This document shows, piece after piece, positions 46,531-55,206 of a stretch of 64,000 bases of DNA. The notes under the pieces were generated by a model. It saw nothing but the letters and a program-made list of their open reading frames with translations. It ran no database searches and was not told the origin of the DNA. Both the position numbers and the translations under genes were made by a program. Each line of letters starts with the position of its first letter. Position 1 is the stretch's first letter. Source of the DNA: PALSA-555 sp963731625 (GTDB lineage Bacteria > Actinomycetota > Acidimicrobiia > IMCC26256 > PALSA-555); assembly GCA_963731625.1 (NCBI GenBank), contig CAVSWH010000001.1:682001-746000 (forward strand). Direction: 5' to 3'.

Positions 46531-49500
46531 TTACTCCACGGTGAAGGGGACCGGCCGGCCGCTGGCGTTCCGGTTCACGGTCTGACCATCCACCCCGAGC
46601 GTGACGTCGTACTGCCCGGGCGGCAGCCCCGAGGGCACCTGCACCGTGATGGTCGTCCCGGTCCGGTCCAGCACCGGCACGCGAGGGCCGCCACCGTCAC
46701 CGAAGCCCACGTCCACCGCGCCGCCCAGCCCGGTCCCGGTCACCGTCACGCTCTGACCCGCATACCCCGACGGAGGCGACACACCCGTCAGGGTCGGCTT
46801 GATCGACACCGGCAACGACCGCGGCGACACCACCCCACCCGCGGTCAACACGACCAGCTCGTCATTCGCCCCCGCCGGCGCGTCCACCGGCACCGTCACA
46901 TCCAAGGCCGTGCTCGACACCACCACGAACGGCGCCGACACCACCGTCGACCCCGCCGACCCCGCACGGATCCGCACACCCGTCACCGACGTCAGGTTCG
47001 TGCCCGACACCGACAACAACGACCGCCGCCGTCGCCGTCGACGGCGACACCGACGACAACGTCGGCACCGCCGGCGGCGAGAGCACGGTGAAGGGGACCG
47101 GCCGGCCGCTGGCGTTCCGGTTCACGGTCTGACCATCCACCCCGAGAGTGACGTCGTACTGCCCGGGCGGCAGCCCCGAGGGCACCTGCACCGTGATGGT
47201 CGTCCCGGTCCGGTCCAGCACCGGCACGCGAGGGCCGCCACCGTCACCGAAGCCCACGTCCACCGCGCCGCCCAGCCCGGTCCCGGTCACCGTCACGCTC
47301 TGACCCGCATACCCCGACGGAGGCGACACACCCGTCAGGGTCGGCTTGATCGACACCGGCAACGACCGCGGCGACACCACCCCACCCGCGGTCAACACGA
47401 CCAGCTCGTCATTCGCCCCCGCCGGCGCGTCCACCGGCACCGTCACATCCAAGGCCGTGCTCGACACCACCACGAACGGCGCCGACACCACCGTCGACCC
47501 CGCCGACCCCGCACGGATCCGCACACCCGTCACCGACGTCAGGTTCGTGCCCGACACCGACAACAACGACCGCGCCGCCGTCGCCGTCGACGGCGACACC
47601 GACGACAACGTCGGCACCGCCGGCGGCGAGAGCACGGTGAAGGGGACCGGCCGGCCGCTGGCGTTCCGGTTCACGGTCTGACCATCCACCCCGAGCGTGA
47701 CGTCGTACTGCCCGGGCGGCAGCCCCGAGGGCACCTGCACCGTGATGGTCGTCCCGGTCCGGTCCAGCACCGGCACGCGAGGGCCGCCACCGTCACCGAA
47801 GCCCACGTCCACCGCGCCGCCCAGCCCGGTCCCGGTCACCGTCACGCTCTGACCCGCATACCCCGACGGAGGCGACACACCCGTCAGGGTCGGCTTGATC
47901 GACACCGGCAACGACCGCGGCGACACCACCCCACCCGCGGTCAACACGACCAGCTCGTCATTCGCCCCCGCCGGCGCGTCCACCGGCACCGTCACATCCA
48001 AGGCCGTGCTCGACACCACCACGAACGGCGCCGACACCACCGTCGACCCCGCCGACCCCGCACGGATCCGCACACCCGTCACCGACGTCAGGTTCGTGCC
48101 CGACACCGACAACAACGACCCCGCCGCCGTCGCCGTCGACGGCGACACCGACGACAACGTCGGCACCGCCGGGGGCGACGGCGGTGTGATCGGCCGGGCG
48201 ATCACGAAGGCGGTGGCGCTCGACACCGTCGGCACTCCGGGCACGGAGAGCTTCCCGGTCTTCGCGGCGTGCGGCACCACCACCGTGACCTCGGTCCCCG
48301 TCCCCGTCCCGTGCTGGGGCGTCGTGGTGCCCGCGAACTCCAGGTCCGACGGCAACCCCGTCCCCGTGACCGTCACCGTCACACCCACATACCCCGCCGC
48401 CGGCGAGAACCCCGAGATCACCGGGATCACCCGGAACCCGTGACCGCCCGGTCCGACGCTCACCCCGCCCTTCCCGACGGGACCCACGGCCGTCACCAAC
48501 CCCAACGGCGCGTCCCCGTACGCGTCCGGCGGCACCGTCGTCAACAGCCGCCGCCCATCAAACGACGCCGGCGACACCACCCCATGACCCCAGCTCACCT
48601 CGGTCACCGAGTCGAGATGAGCCCCCGACAACGACACCACCGTCCCCGCCGCACCCTCCTGCGGCGACACCGACGACACCGTCGGCGCCGGCGGCGCGGT
48701 CAGCACGGTGAAGGCGGTGGCGCTCGACACCGTCGGCACTCCGGGCACGGAGAGCTTCCCGGTCTTCGCGGCGTGCGGCACCACCACCGTGACCTCGGTC
48801 CCCGTCCCCGTCCCGTGCTGGGGCGTCGTGGTGCCCGCGAACTCCAGGTCCGACGGCAACCCCGTCCCCGTGACCGACACCGTCACACCCACATACCCCG
48901 CCGCCGGCGAGAACCCCGAGATCACCGGGATCACCCGGAACCCGTGACCGCCCGGTCCGACGCTCACCCCGCCCTTCCCGACGGGACCCACGGCCGTCAC
49001 CAACCCCAACGGCGCGTCCCCGTACGTGTCCGGCGGCACCGTCGTCAACAGCCGCCGCCCATCAAACGACGCCGGCGACACCACCCCATGACCCCAGCTC
49101 ACCTCGGTCACCGAGTCGAGATGAGCCCCCGACAACGACACCACCGTCCCCGCCGCACCCTCCTGCGGCGACACCGACGACACCGTCGGCGCCGGCGGCG
49201 CGGCCTGTTGGGCCGTGAGGTTCGGGGGCTGGGTCGTCGTGGTCGTCGACGAGGTGCTCGTGGAGCTCGACGCGGTCGGTGTGGTGGTCGTCGTCGAGGT
49301 GCTGCTGGTCGACGTACTGCTCGTGGGCGTGCTCGACGAGGGACTGGTTGTCGATGTGCTGCTCGTGGACGTGCTCGACGAGGGACTGGTCGTCGGCGTG
49401 GTTGTCGGGGGGCTCGTCGGCGCGGCGCCAGGGGGCAGCGTCGCCTGGTAGGAGGTGTGGAGCTGCTGCGTGGCGCCGACGAGGGACCGCACGAGCGACG

Positions 49501-51706
49501 TGACCTGTTGGCCGCTGACCGCGGTGCCGGGGAGCTGGCCGAGCGTGTTGAGGAGGTTCGCCAGTGCGCTGAGGGCGGGTTGCAGGGTGGCCTGCTGGGC
49601 GGCGAGGGCCGTCGGGTCGATGCCGGCGAGCGCCGTGGCGATGAAGCCCAGGTCGGCGTTGATGATCCCGGTCACGACGGATCGCAGCATGGCGAGCGAT
49701 ACCTGGTCGGACGGGGCGAGGCCGGCGACCCACTGGTTGAGCGCGTTCACCTCGTCGGTGAACAGCGTCGCGACGAACGTCGGGAGCGGGTGGGTGTCGT
49801 CGGACCAGTTCGACGCGGCGCCCAGCGTGGCGAAGAGCTGCTGGACGCCCGCGAAGGGCGCCGCGCCGCGGACGGCGGGCGCCGCGAACGTGGCCGCGAG
49901 GTTGGCGAGCTGGACGCGTGGGCCGTTGCCGAGGAGCGTCTGGATGTTGGTGAGGGTGGCGAGCGCCGCCACGCCTGGCGCGAAGGCGACCCCGCCGAGG
50001 GCGATGTCGATGGTCAGCGTGTTGCCGGCCAGCGCGAGCTGCGCGCGTGCCCCCGGGAGGTCCCCGTTGGCCTCGGCGACGATCGCCGCGATGACGTAGG
50101 GCGCCAGGTCGGGCAGCGCGAGGAGGAGCTGGTGTTGCTGCGAGAGGATCGCGGCGACCGACGCGGGGCTGAGACCGGCCGCGAGCAGCGCTCGCATCGC
50201 CTGGTTCTGGGCGGCAGTGAGCGCGAGGAGGAAGTCCGCCGCGCCCGCAGACAGCGGCGTGACGATGACCGGGAACGTCGCGCTGGCCGTGTTGCCCGCG
50301 GGATCGCTCGCCGTGCAGGTCACCGTCGTCGTCCCGACGGCGAACGGGGCGCCGCTCGGCGGGTTGCACAGCGCGCGAAGCCCGCTGTCGTCCGGGTCGG
50401 TGACCGTCGGCGCGGGATAGGTGACGTTGGCGCCGCCGGGGCCCGTCGCGGCGACGGTGATGGCGCCGGGCACGGTGATGACCGGCGGGGTGTCGTCCAC
50501 CCGGACGGTGAAGGACCCGGGAAAGGTGATCGGCGTGTTTTCCGTCTGGCCATCAGGCATGCATTGCCCGACGGTGGTGACGCCGGCCGGGAAGACCGTG
50601 CCGGACGCGGGGACACAGGTCGCAGAGCCGAGGAGCGCCCCGGTCGGGTCGGCAGCGAGCGCGGTGTAGGTGACGGGCACGCCGCTCGGGCCACCGGCGA
50701 CGTCGATCGGCCCGGGGAGGTGCGGCACCGGGTCGGCGAAGGTCCCGGTCACAGCGAAGTCGTAGGGGCCACCGGACGGGCCGGCCACCTCGACCGACGC
50801 CGGCGACGCACCGGTGCTCGACGGGCAGAAGTCGGCGTCGAACACTTCCCCACCGCTCGCCGAGACCGTCCCGACCGGGGACCCATTGACGAACACGTCG
50901 GCCATGGGGCTCCCACCCCAGGCGCCCGTGTCGACACCGCTGATCGTCACGATCAGGTGGGGGGGAACGGGCCCTGGGATGCAGTAGGCGGTGACGCTCG
51001 CGCCGGCGTCGGTGGGCAGGCCGGTGCCCGTTGTGACGGGCGCAGCAGGCCAGCCGCCGACGAGCCACGCTGCTGCGCAGCGTGATCGGGCCGGGACTCG
51101 TCGCGGCGTGGACCGTCGGCGACGCCGCGTTCGACGGGCCCGCCGTCGTCGGGGTCGTCGTCGTAGAAGTCGGCGGACACGCGTTCGGGGTCACGTCGAC
51201 CTGCCCGCGCCCGTCGGACTCGGGGCCGGGGCCGGCACCGTCGCGGACATCCGCGGCGGACGAGCCGGCGAACGTGCTGCCTGCGCCGGGACTCCCCGGC
51301 GCGCCCGTCGCGGCTGCGCCACCCGCGCCGCCCGCCGCGCTGAGGACGGTGCCGCCGTCGAGCGACGCGGTGGTCGCCTGGCCGCCGCTGCCGCCGCTGC
51401 CGGGCGCGCCGGGCGCGCCCGCGCTCCCCGCTTGGAGCGAGACCACCGCGCCGGCCGACGCGGCGAACGTCGCGGTGATGCTCGACCCCGTCTGTCCCGG
51501 GGCCCCCGCCGAGCCGGTGGGCGCGGCGCCGCCGGCGCCGCCGCTGCCCCCCGTGACTGCGAGCGTGACGGAGCAGTCGCCGGCGGGGACGGTGTACGCG
51601 GAGGCGTCGGTGACGGCAGCACCGGCGGGCGCGGCGAGCGCGGCCCATCCGGCCGCGACGAGCGCGCTCGACGCAACGAGCGCGACCGCGGACCGCCAGC
51701 CCCTCA
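46531..51706 (-). CDS. Large secreted IPT/TIG-repeat surface protein, frame-disrupted at two places
   Basis: About 1,725 residues in three frames. GTG 51706 (GGGAGG upstream) opens a signal peptide (SAVALVASSALVAAGWAALA then APAGAA). A Gly/Ala-rich region (TGGSGGAGGAAPTGSAGAPG) follows, then a break near 51070, two HYR-type domains (DTPPVITVPGAITVAATGPG; VGTTTVTCTASDPAGNTASA), a ~270-residue helical part, a Ser/Thr-rich linker (STSSTSTTSPSSS and so on) and five IPT/TIG Ig-like units: two of 168 and three of 183 residues. A 2-nt deletion near 47030 puts the last unit out of frame. IPT/TIG and HYR folds are adhesive or carbohydrate-binding; surface attachment is inferred. It sits between rpsP and ffh. 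Confidence 0.8.
46537..48180 (-). repeat. Three tandem copies of a 549-bp IPT/TIG unit (type B)
   Basis: Copies start at 46537, 47084 and 47633. Units 2 and 3 are 549 bp (183 codons); unit 1 is 547 bp because CGACCGCC replaces CGACCGCGCC or CGACCCCGCC near 47030. Apart from this and a few single changes the copies are almost identical. They encode SVSGTNLTSVTGVRIRAG, VSPPSGYAGQSVTVTGTGLG and PPGQYDVTLGVDGQTVNRN. Confidence 0.9.
48207..49200 (-). repeat. Two tandem copies of a 504-bp IPT/TIG unit (type A)
   Basis: Units begin at 48207 and 48711, 504 bp (168 codons) apart, and differ at only a few bases (for example GACCGTCACC against GACCGACACC; TACGCG against TACGTG). They encode GFSPAAGYVGVTVSVTGTGL and VSPQEGAAGTVVSLSGAHLD. 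In frame. Confidence 0.9.
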
Positions 51707-51798
51707 CCGAACCTCCCAGCGGGGAGCCCCACGCTCCCACCCGGAGCGAGAACCCTAGAAGATGACGGGCCGCGCCCGGGGACGCGCGATTGACCGGG

Positions 51799-53118
51799 TC
51801 AGAGGCCGGGCACGGGGAGCCGGCGGCGACCCTTCGGTCCCTTCCTCATCGAGCGCATCATCTGCTGCACCATCTTGAACTGCTTCAGCAGCGCGTTGAC
51901 GGCCGAGGTCGAGGTGCCGCTCCCGTGCGCGATTCGCGCGCGGCGTGATCCGTTGATGATGGAGGGGTCGCGACGCTCGGCGGGGGTCATCGAGCAGATG
52001 ATCGCCTCGAGCCGCCCGAACTCGGCCTCGTCGACCTCGACGTCGCGCAGCTGCTTCCCGACGCCCGGGAGCATCCCCATGATGTTCTGGATGGGGCCCA
52101 TCTGGCGGACCTGTCGCATCTGGTCGAGGAAGTCCTCGAGCGTGAACTGCCCGGTGCGCAGCTTCGCCTCGGCCGCCTTCGCCTGCTCGGCGTCGAAGGT
52201 CGCCTCGGCCTTCTCGATGAGCGTGAGCACGTCGCCCATGCCGAGGATTCGGCTGGCAAGCCGGTCCGGGTAGAAGGGCTCGAGGTCGTCGAGCTTCTCG
52301 CCGATCCCGGCGAAGAGGATCGGCAGCCCCGTCACCTCGCGCACCGACAGCGCGGCGCCGCCCCGCGCGTCGCCGTCGAGCTTCGTGAGCACGACGCCGG
52401 TGAGCGGCACCCGTGCCGCGAAGTCGCTGGCGACGCCGACCGCCTCCTGGCCGGTCATCGCGTCGAGGGTGAGCAGGACGTCGTGGGGGGACACGGCGTC
52501 GACGACGCGGGCCAGCTCGCCCATGAGGTCGTCGTCGATCTGGAGCCGTCCCGCGGTGTCGACGATCACGTCCGTCGACCCGAGACGGGTCGCTTCGGCA
52601 CGCCCCGCGGTCGCGACGGCAACCGGGTCGGTGCCGTCGGAGGACACCGGGATCCCGGCGGCCTCGCCGAGGACCCGCAGCTGCTCGACCGCGGCGGGCC
52701 GCTGGAGGTCGGCGGCGACGAGGAGCGGGCGACGGCCCTGGGCGGCGAGATGGCGGGCGAGCTTCGCCGCGGCGGTCGTCTTGCCCGATCCCTGGAGGCC
52801 GACGAGCACGATCACGGTCGGCGGCGCCGAGGCCCGGCCGAGCGTCGCGACCGTGCCGCCGAGCGTCGTGGTGAGCTCCTCGTGCACGATCTTGATGACC
52901 TGCTGCGCCGGGCTCAGGCTCTCGGCGACCTCGGCACCGGTGGCGCGCGCCTTCAGCCGGGCGGTGAACGCTTTCACGACCCTCACGTTGACGTCGGCCT
53001 CGAGGAGGGCGAGGCGGATCTCGCGTGCGACCTCGTCGACGTCCTGTTCGCTCAGGTGCCCGCGGCTGCGCAGCCGACGGAAGATCGCCTCGAAGCGGTC
53101 GGCGAGGGTGTCGAACAT
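51799..53118 (-). CDS. ffh: Signal recognition particle protein Ffh (SRP54)
   Basis: Ffh binds signal sequences and, with 4.5S RNA, targets ribosomes to the membrane. The 439-residue protein has an N-domain (DTLADRFEAIFRRLRSRGHL), a G domain with VLVGLQGSGKTTAAAKLARH, VDTAGRLQIDDDLMGELARV, TKLDGDARGGAALSVREVTG, and an M domain with DQMRQVRQMGPIQNIMGMLP and STSAVNALLKQFKMVQQMMR. The ftsY gene stop overlaps its ATG by one base, an unusual direct coupling of the SRP GTPases. Confidence 0.96.
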   Translation of the reverse strand: MFDTLADRFEAIFRRLRSRGHLSEQDVDEVAREIRLALLEADVNVRVVKAFTARLKARATGAEVAESLSPAQQVIKIVHEELTTTLGGTVATLGRASAPPTVIVLVGLQGSGKTTAAAKLARHLAAQGRRPLLVAADLQRPAAVEQLRVLGEAAGIPVSSDGTDPVAVATAGRAEATRLGSTDVIVDTAGRLQIDDDLMGELARVVDAVSPHDVLLTLDAMTGQEAVGVASDFAARVPLTGVVLTKLDGDARGGAALSVREVTGLPILFAGIGEKLDDLEPFYPDRLASRILGMGDVLTLIEKAEATFDAEQAKAAEAKLRTGQFTLEDFLDQMRQVRQMGPIQNIMGMLPGVGKQLRDVEVDEAEFGRLEAIICSMTPAERRDPSIINGSRRARIAHGSGTSTSAVNALLKQFKMVQQMMRSMRKGPKGRRRLPVPGL

Positions 53119-54026
53119 CAGCCGACCAGCGCGTCGGCGAACGCCGCCGGGTCGAACGCCACGAGGTCGTCGGCGCCTTCACCGACGCCGATGAGCTTCA
53201 CGGGCACGCCGAGCTCGGCCTCGACGGCGAGCACGACCCCGCCCTTCGCGGTCCCGTCGAGCTTGGCGAGCACGACGCCGGTGACGCCGACGGCCTCGGT
53301 GAAGTCGCGCGCCTGCGCGAGGCCGTTCTGGCCGGTGGTCGCGTCGAGGACGAGCAGCACCTCGGTGAGCGCGCCGGGGAACCGGTCGATGATGCGGCGC
53401 ACCTTCTTCAGCTCCTCCATGAGGTTGCGCTTCGTGTGGAGGCGGCCGGCCGTGTCGACGACGACGAGGTCGACCCCGCGCGCGCCGGCGGCCTGCACGG
53501 CGTCGAAGACGACGCTCGCGGGGTCGCCGCCCTCCGCGCCGCGCAGCACCTCGACGTCGAGCGCCGCGCCCCACGCGGCGAGCTGCTCGGCGGCCGCGGC
53601 GCGGAACGTGTCGGCCGCCACGAGCAGCACCCGCTCGCCGCGTCCCCGTGCGTCGTGCGCAAGCTTCGCTGCGGTCGTGGTCTTCCCGGTCCCGTTCACG
53701 CCGACGAGCAGCCACACGCTCGCCTGGCCGGGCACGGTGGCGAGCCCCCTGTCCTTCCCCTCCTCGAGGTGCTCGACGATCGCCGCCTCGAGGAGCGGCG
53801 CGAGGTCGTCGGCGTCGCGGATGCCGGCCCGGGCCGACGCCGCCCGGACGGTGTCGACGAGCTCGGCGGTCGTTGCCAGCCCGACGTCGGCCGCGAGGAG
53901 CGTCTCCTCGAGCTCCTCCCACGCCTCGTCGTCGAGGTGACGGGCCCGCCACCGGTCGCGCAGGCGCCGGAAGGGCGCGCGGCTGCGTCCGAGGCGCGCG
54001 TCGAGCGCGGCGTCCGAGCGGCTCAC
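53118..54026 (-). CDS. ftsY: Signal recognition particle receptor FtsY
   Basis: FtsY is the membrane-side receptor of SRP. The 302-residue protein lacks the long acidic A-domain of E. coli FtsY and begins almost directly with the N domain (LDARLGRSRAPFRRLRDRWR). The G domain shows LVGVNGTGKTTTAAKLAHDA, VAADTFRAAAAEQLAAWGAA, VDTAGRLHTKRNLMEELKKV, DATTGQNGLAQARDF and AKLDGTAKGGVVLAV. GTG 54026 overlaps the small membrane-protein stop by 4 nt. Confidence 0.95.
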   Translation of the reverse strand: MSRSDAALDARLGRSRAPFRRLRDRWRARHLDDEAWEELEETLLAADVGLATTAELVDTVRAASARAGIRDADDLAPLLEAAIVEHLEEGKDRGLATVPGQASVWLLVGVNGTGKTTTAAKLAHDARGRGERVLLVAADTFRAAAAEQLAAWGAALDVEVLRGAEGGDPASVVFDAVQAAGARGVDLVVVDTAGRLHTKRNLMEELKKVRRIIDRFPGALTEVLLVLDATTGQNGLAQARDFTEAVGVTGVVLAKLDGTAKGGVVLAVEAELGVPVKLIGVGEGADDLVAFDPAAFADALVG

Positions 54027-54157
54027 CGCCCGTCGGTCCCGGGCGGCGGCGCGTCGTGATGATCGTCGCGGCCGCCGAAGATGCGGGGGACGAGGAGCAG
54101 CAAGCCCGCCAGGGCGAAGATCGCCAAGAAGACGAGGACGGTGGCGGTGGTGCTCAT
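54023..54157 (-). CDS. Small (44-residue) single-TM protein upstream of ftsY
   Basis: ATG 54157 to TGA 54023. One TM helix (TATVLVFLAIFALAGLLLLV) followed by a charged tail with RIFGGRDDHHDAPPPGTDG. It overlaps ftsY by 4 nt and lies 13 nt after mscS, so it belongs to the same transcript. Function unknown; an assembly or membrane-anchoring partner for FtsY is possible, since FtsY here has no acidic anchoring domain, but this is speculation. Confidence 0.6.
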   Translation of the reverse strand: MSTTATVLVFLAIFALAGLLLLVPRIFGGRDDHHDAPPPGTDGR

Positions 54158-54170
54158 CGCCGCGGCGATG

Positions 54171-55205
54171 CTACCGGGCGGTCTGCTGGTCGCCGTCGGC
54201 CGCGGGGTCGGGTCGGCGCCCGGTGAGCAGCTGGGTGACCGCGAGCTCGAGCCCGGCGGTCTCGAACGCGACCTTGAGCCGGGCGCGGAACTCGCGCGCC
54301 ACGTCCCACTGCGCCAGGGGCACGGTGCGCACGACGACGCGCAGCACGACGTGGTCGCCGGCGAGCGCCTCGACGCCCCACACCTCGGGATCCGTCGGGA
54401 TGCGCTGGCGCCACTCGGGGTCCTCGCGCAGCGAACGGCCGACGGTCTCGATGACCTCGCGCGCCGTGTCGAGCGACGTCGTCGGTGCGAACGCAAGGTC
54501 GAGCACGGCCCGGGCCCACTGCTGCGCCTTGTTGCCGAGGCGCTGGATCTGGCCGTTCGGCACGAACCACAGCGTCCCCTCGACGTCGCGCACCTGGGTG
54601 ACGCGCAGGCTCACCGCCTCGACGACGCCGGCGACGTAGACGCTGTTCGTGCCGGCCGGGAGGCCGACGTCGACGACGTCGCCGACACCGAACTGGTCCT
54701 CCAGGAGCATGAAGGTCCCGGCGAGGAAGTCGCGCACGACGGCCTGCGCGCCGAAGCCGAGCGCGACGCCGGCGACACCGGCGCCGGCGAGCAGCGGCGC
54801 GAGGTTGACGCCAAGCTCGCCGAGGATGGTGATCAGGGCAATCGTCCAGATGCCGATCGCGATGACGCTGCGGATCACACCGGCGGTGGTCTCGGCACGC
54901 TGGTTGCGCCGTGTCGCGGCGGCCGGGTCGGGCACCGGCGCGACCTTGAGGCGATGGGCGAGGCGATTCACGAGCCGCCGCGTCAGGCGCACCGCAAGGA
55001 ACGCGACGACGAGGATCAGCAGGATGCGGGCCGGCTTGGCGAGCGCGTCGGCGACCTCGGCGGCGCCGTTGTCGCCCGTGATCCGGTAGACGGTCTCGCA
55101 GAGCCAGGTCCGGTTGCCGGGCGAGCCGCAGGCCTTCTGCAGGCCGGCGGCGTTCCCGGCGGCGAGGACGCGCGCGGGCAGCCCGGCGAGGGCGGCGAGC
55201 GGCAC
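54171..55205 (-). CDS. MscS-type mechanosensitive ion channel protein
   Basis: A 344-residue small-conductance mechanosensitive channel. A long first segment (RILLILVVAFLAVRLTRRL) and a second (VIAIGIWTIALITILGELG) precede the pore helix TM3 (LAPLLAGAGVAGVALGFGAQ with AVVRDFLAG), the canonical Ala/Gly pattern. The beta domain (GVGDVVDVGLPAGTNSVYVA, VEAVSLRVTQVRDVEGTLWF, VPNGQI) and a C-terminal alpha/beta domain follow. The N-terminal 50 residues, with two cysteines (LQKACGSPGNRTWLCETVYR), are extracytoplasmic. GTG 55205, next to smc. Confidence 0.93.
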   Translation of the reverse strand: MPLAALAGLPARVLAAGNAAGLQKACGSPGNRTWLCETVYRITGDNGAAEVADALAKPARILLILVVAFLAVRLTRRLVNRLAHRLKVAPVPDPAAATRRNQRAETTAGVIRSVIAIGIWTIALITILGELGVNLAPLLAGAGVAGVALGFGAQAVVRDFLAGTFMLLEDQFGVGDVVDVGLPAGTNSVYVAGVVEAVSLRVTQVRDVEGTLWFVPNGQIQRLGNKAQQWARAVLDLAFAPTTSLDTAREVIETVGRSLREDPEWRQRIPTDPEVWGVEALAGDHVVLRVVVRTVPLAQWDVAREFRARLKVAFETAGLELAVTQLLTGRRPDPAADGDQQTAR

Positions 55206-55206
55206 G

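Noticed and set aside
46537..49200. CRISPR or satellite array
   Set aside because: The units are 504 and 549 bp, contiguous and coding, without spacers; they are protein-domain duplications.
46799..51085. Long plus-strand frame opposite the IPT/TIG gene, with Arg/His-rich repeats
   Set aside because: Antisense shadow; the repeats are only the mirror of the IPT/TIG units. The minus strand has a signal peptide, HYR and IPT/TIG domains.
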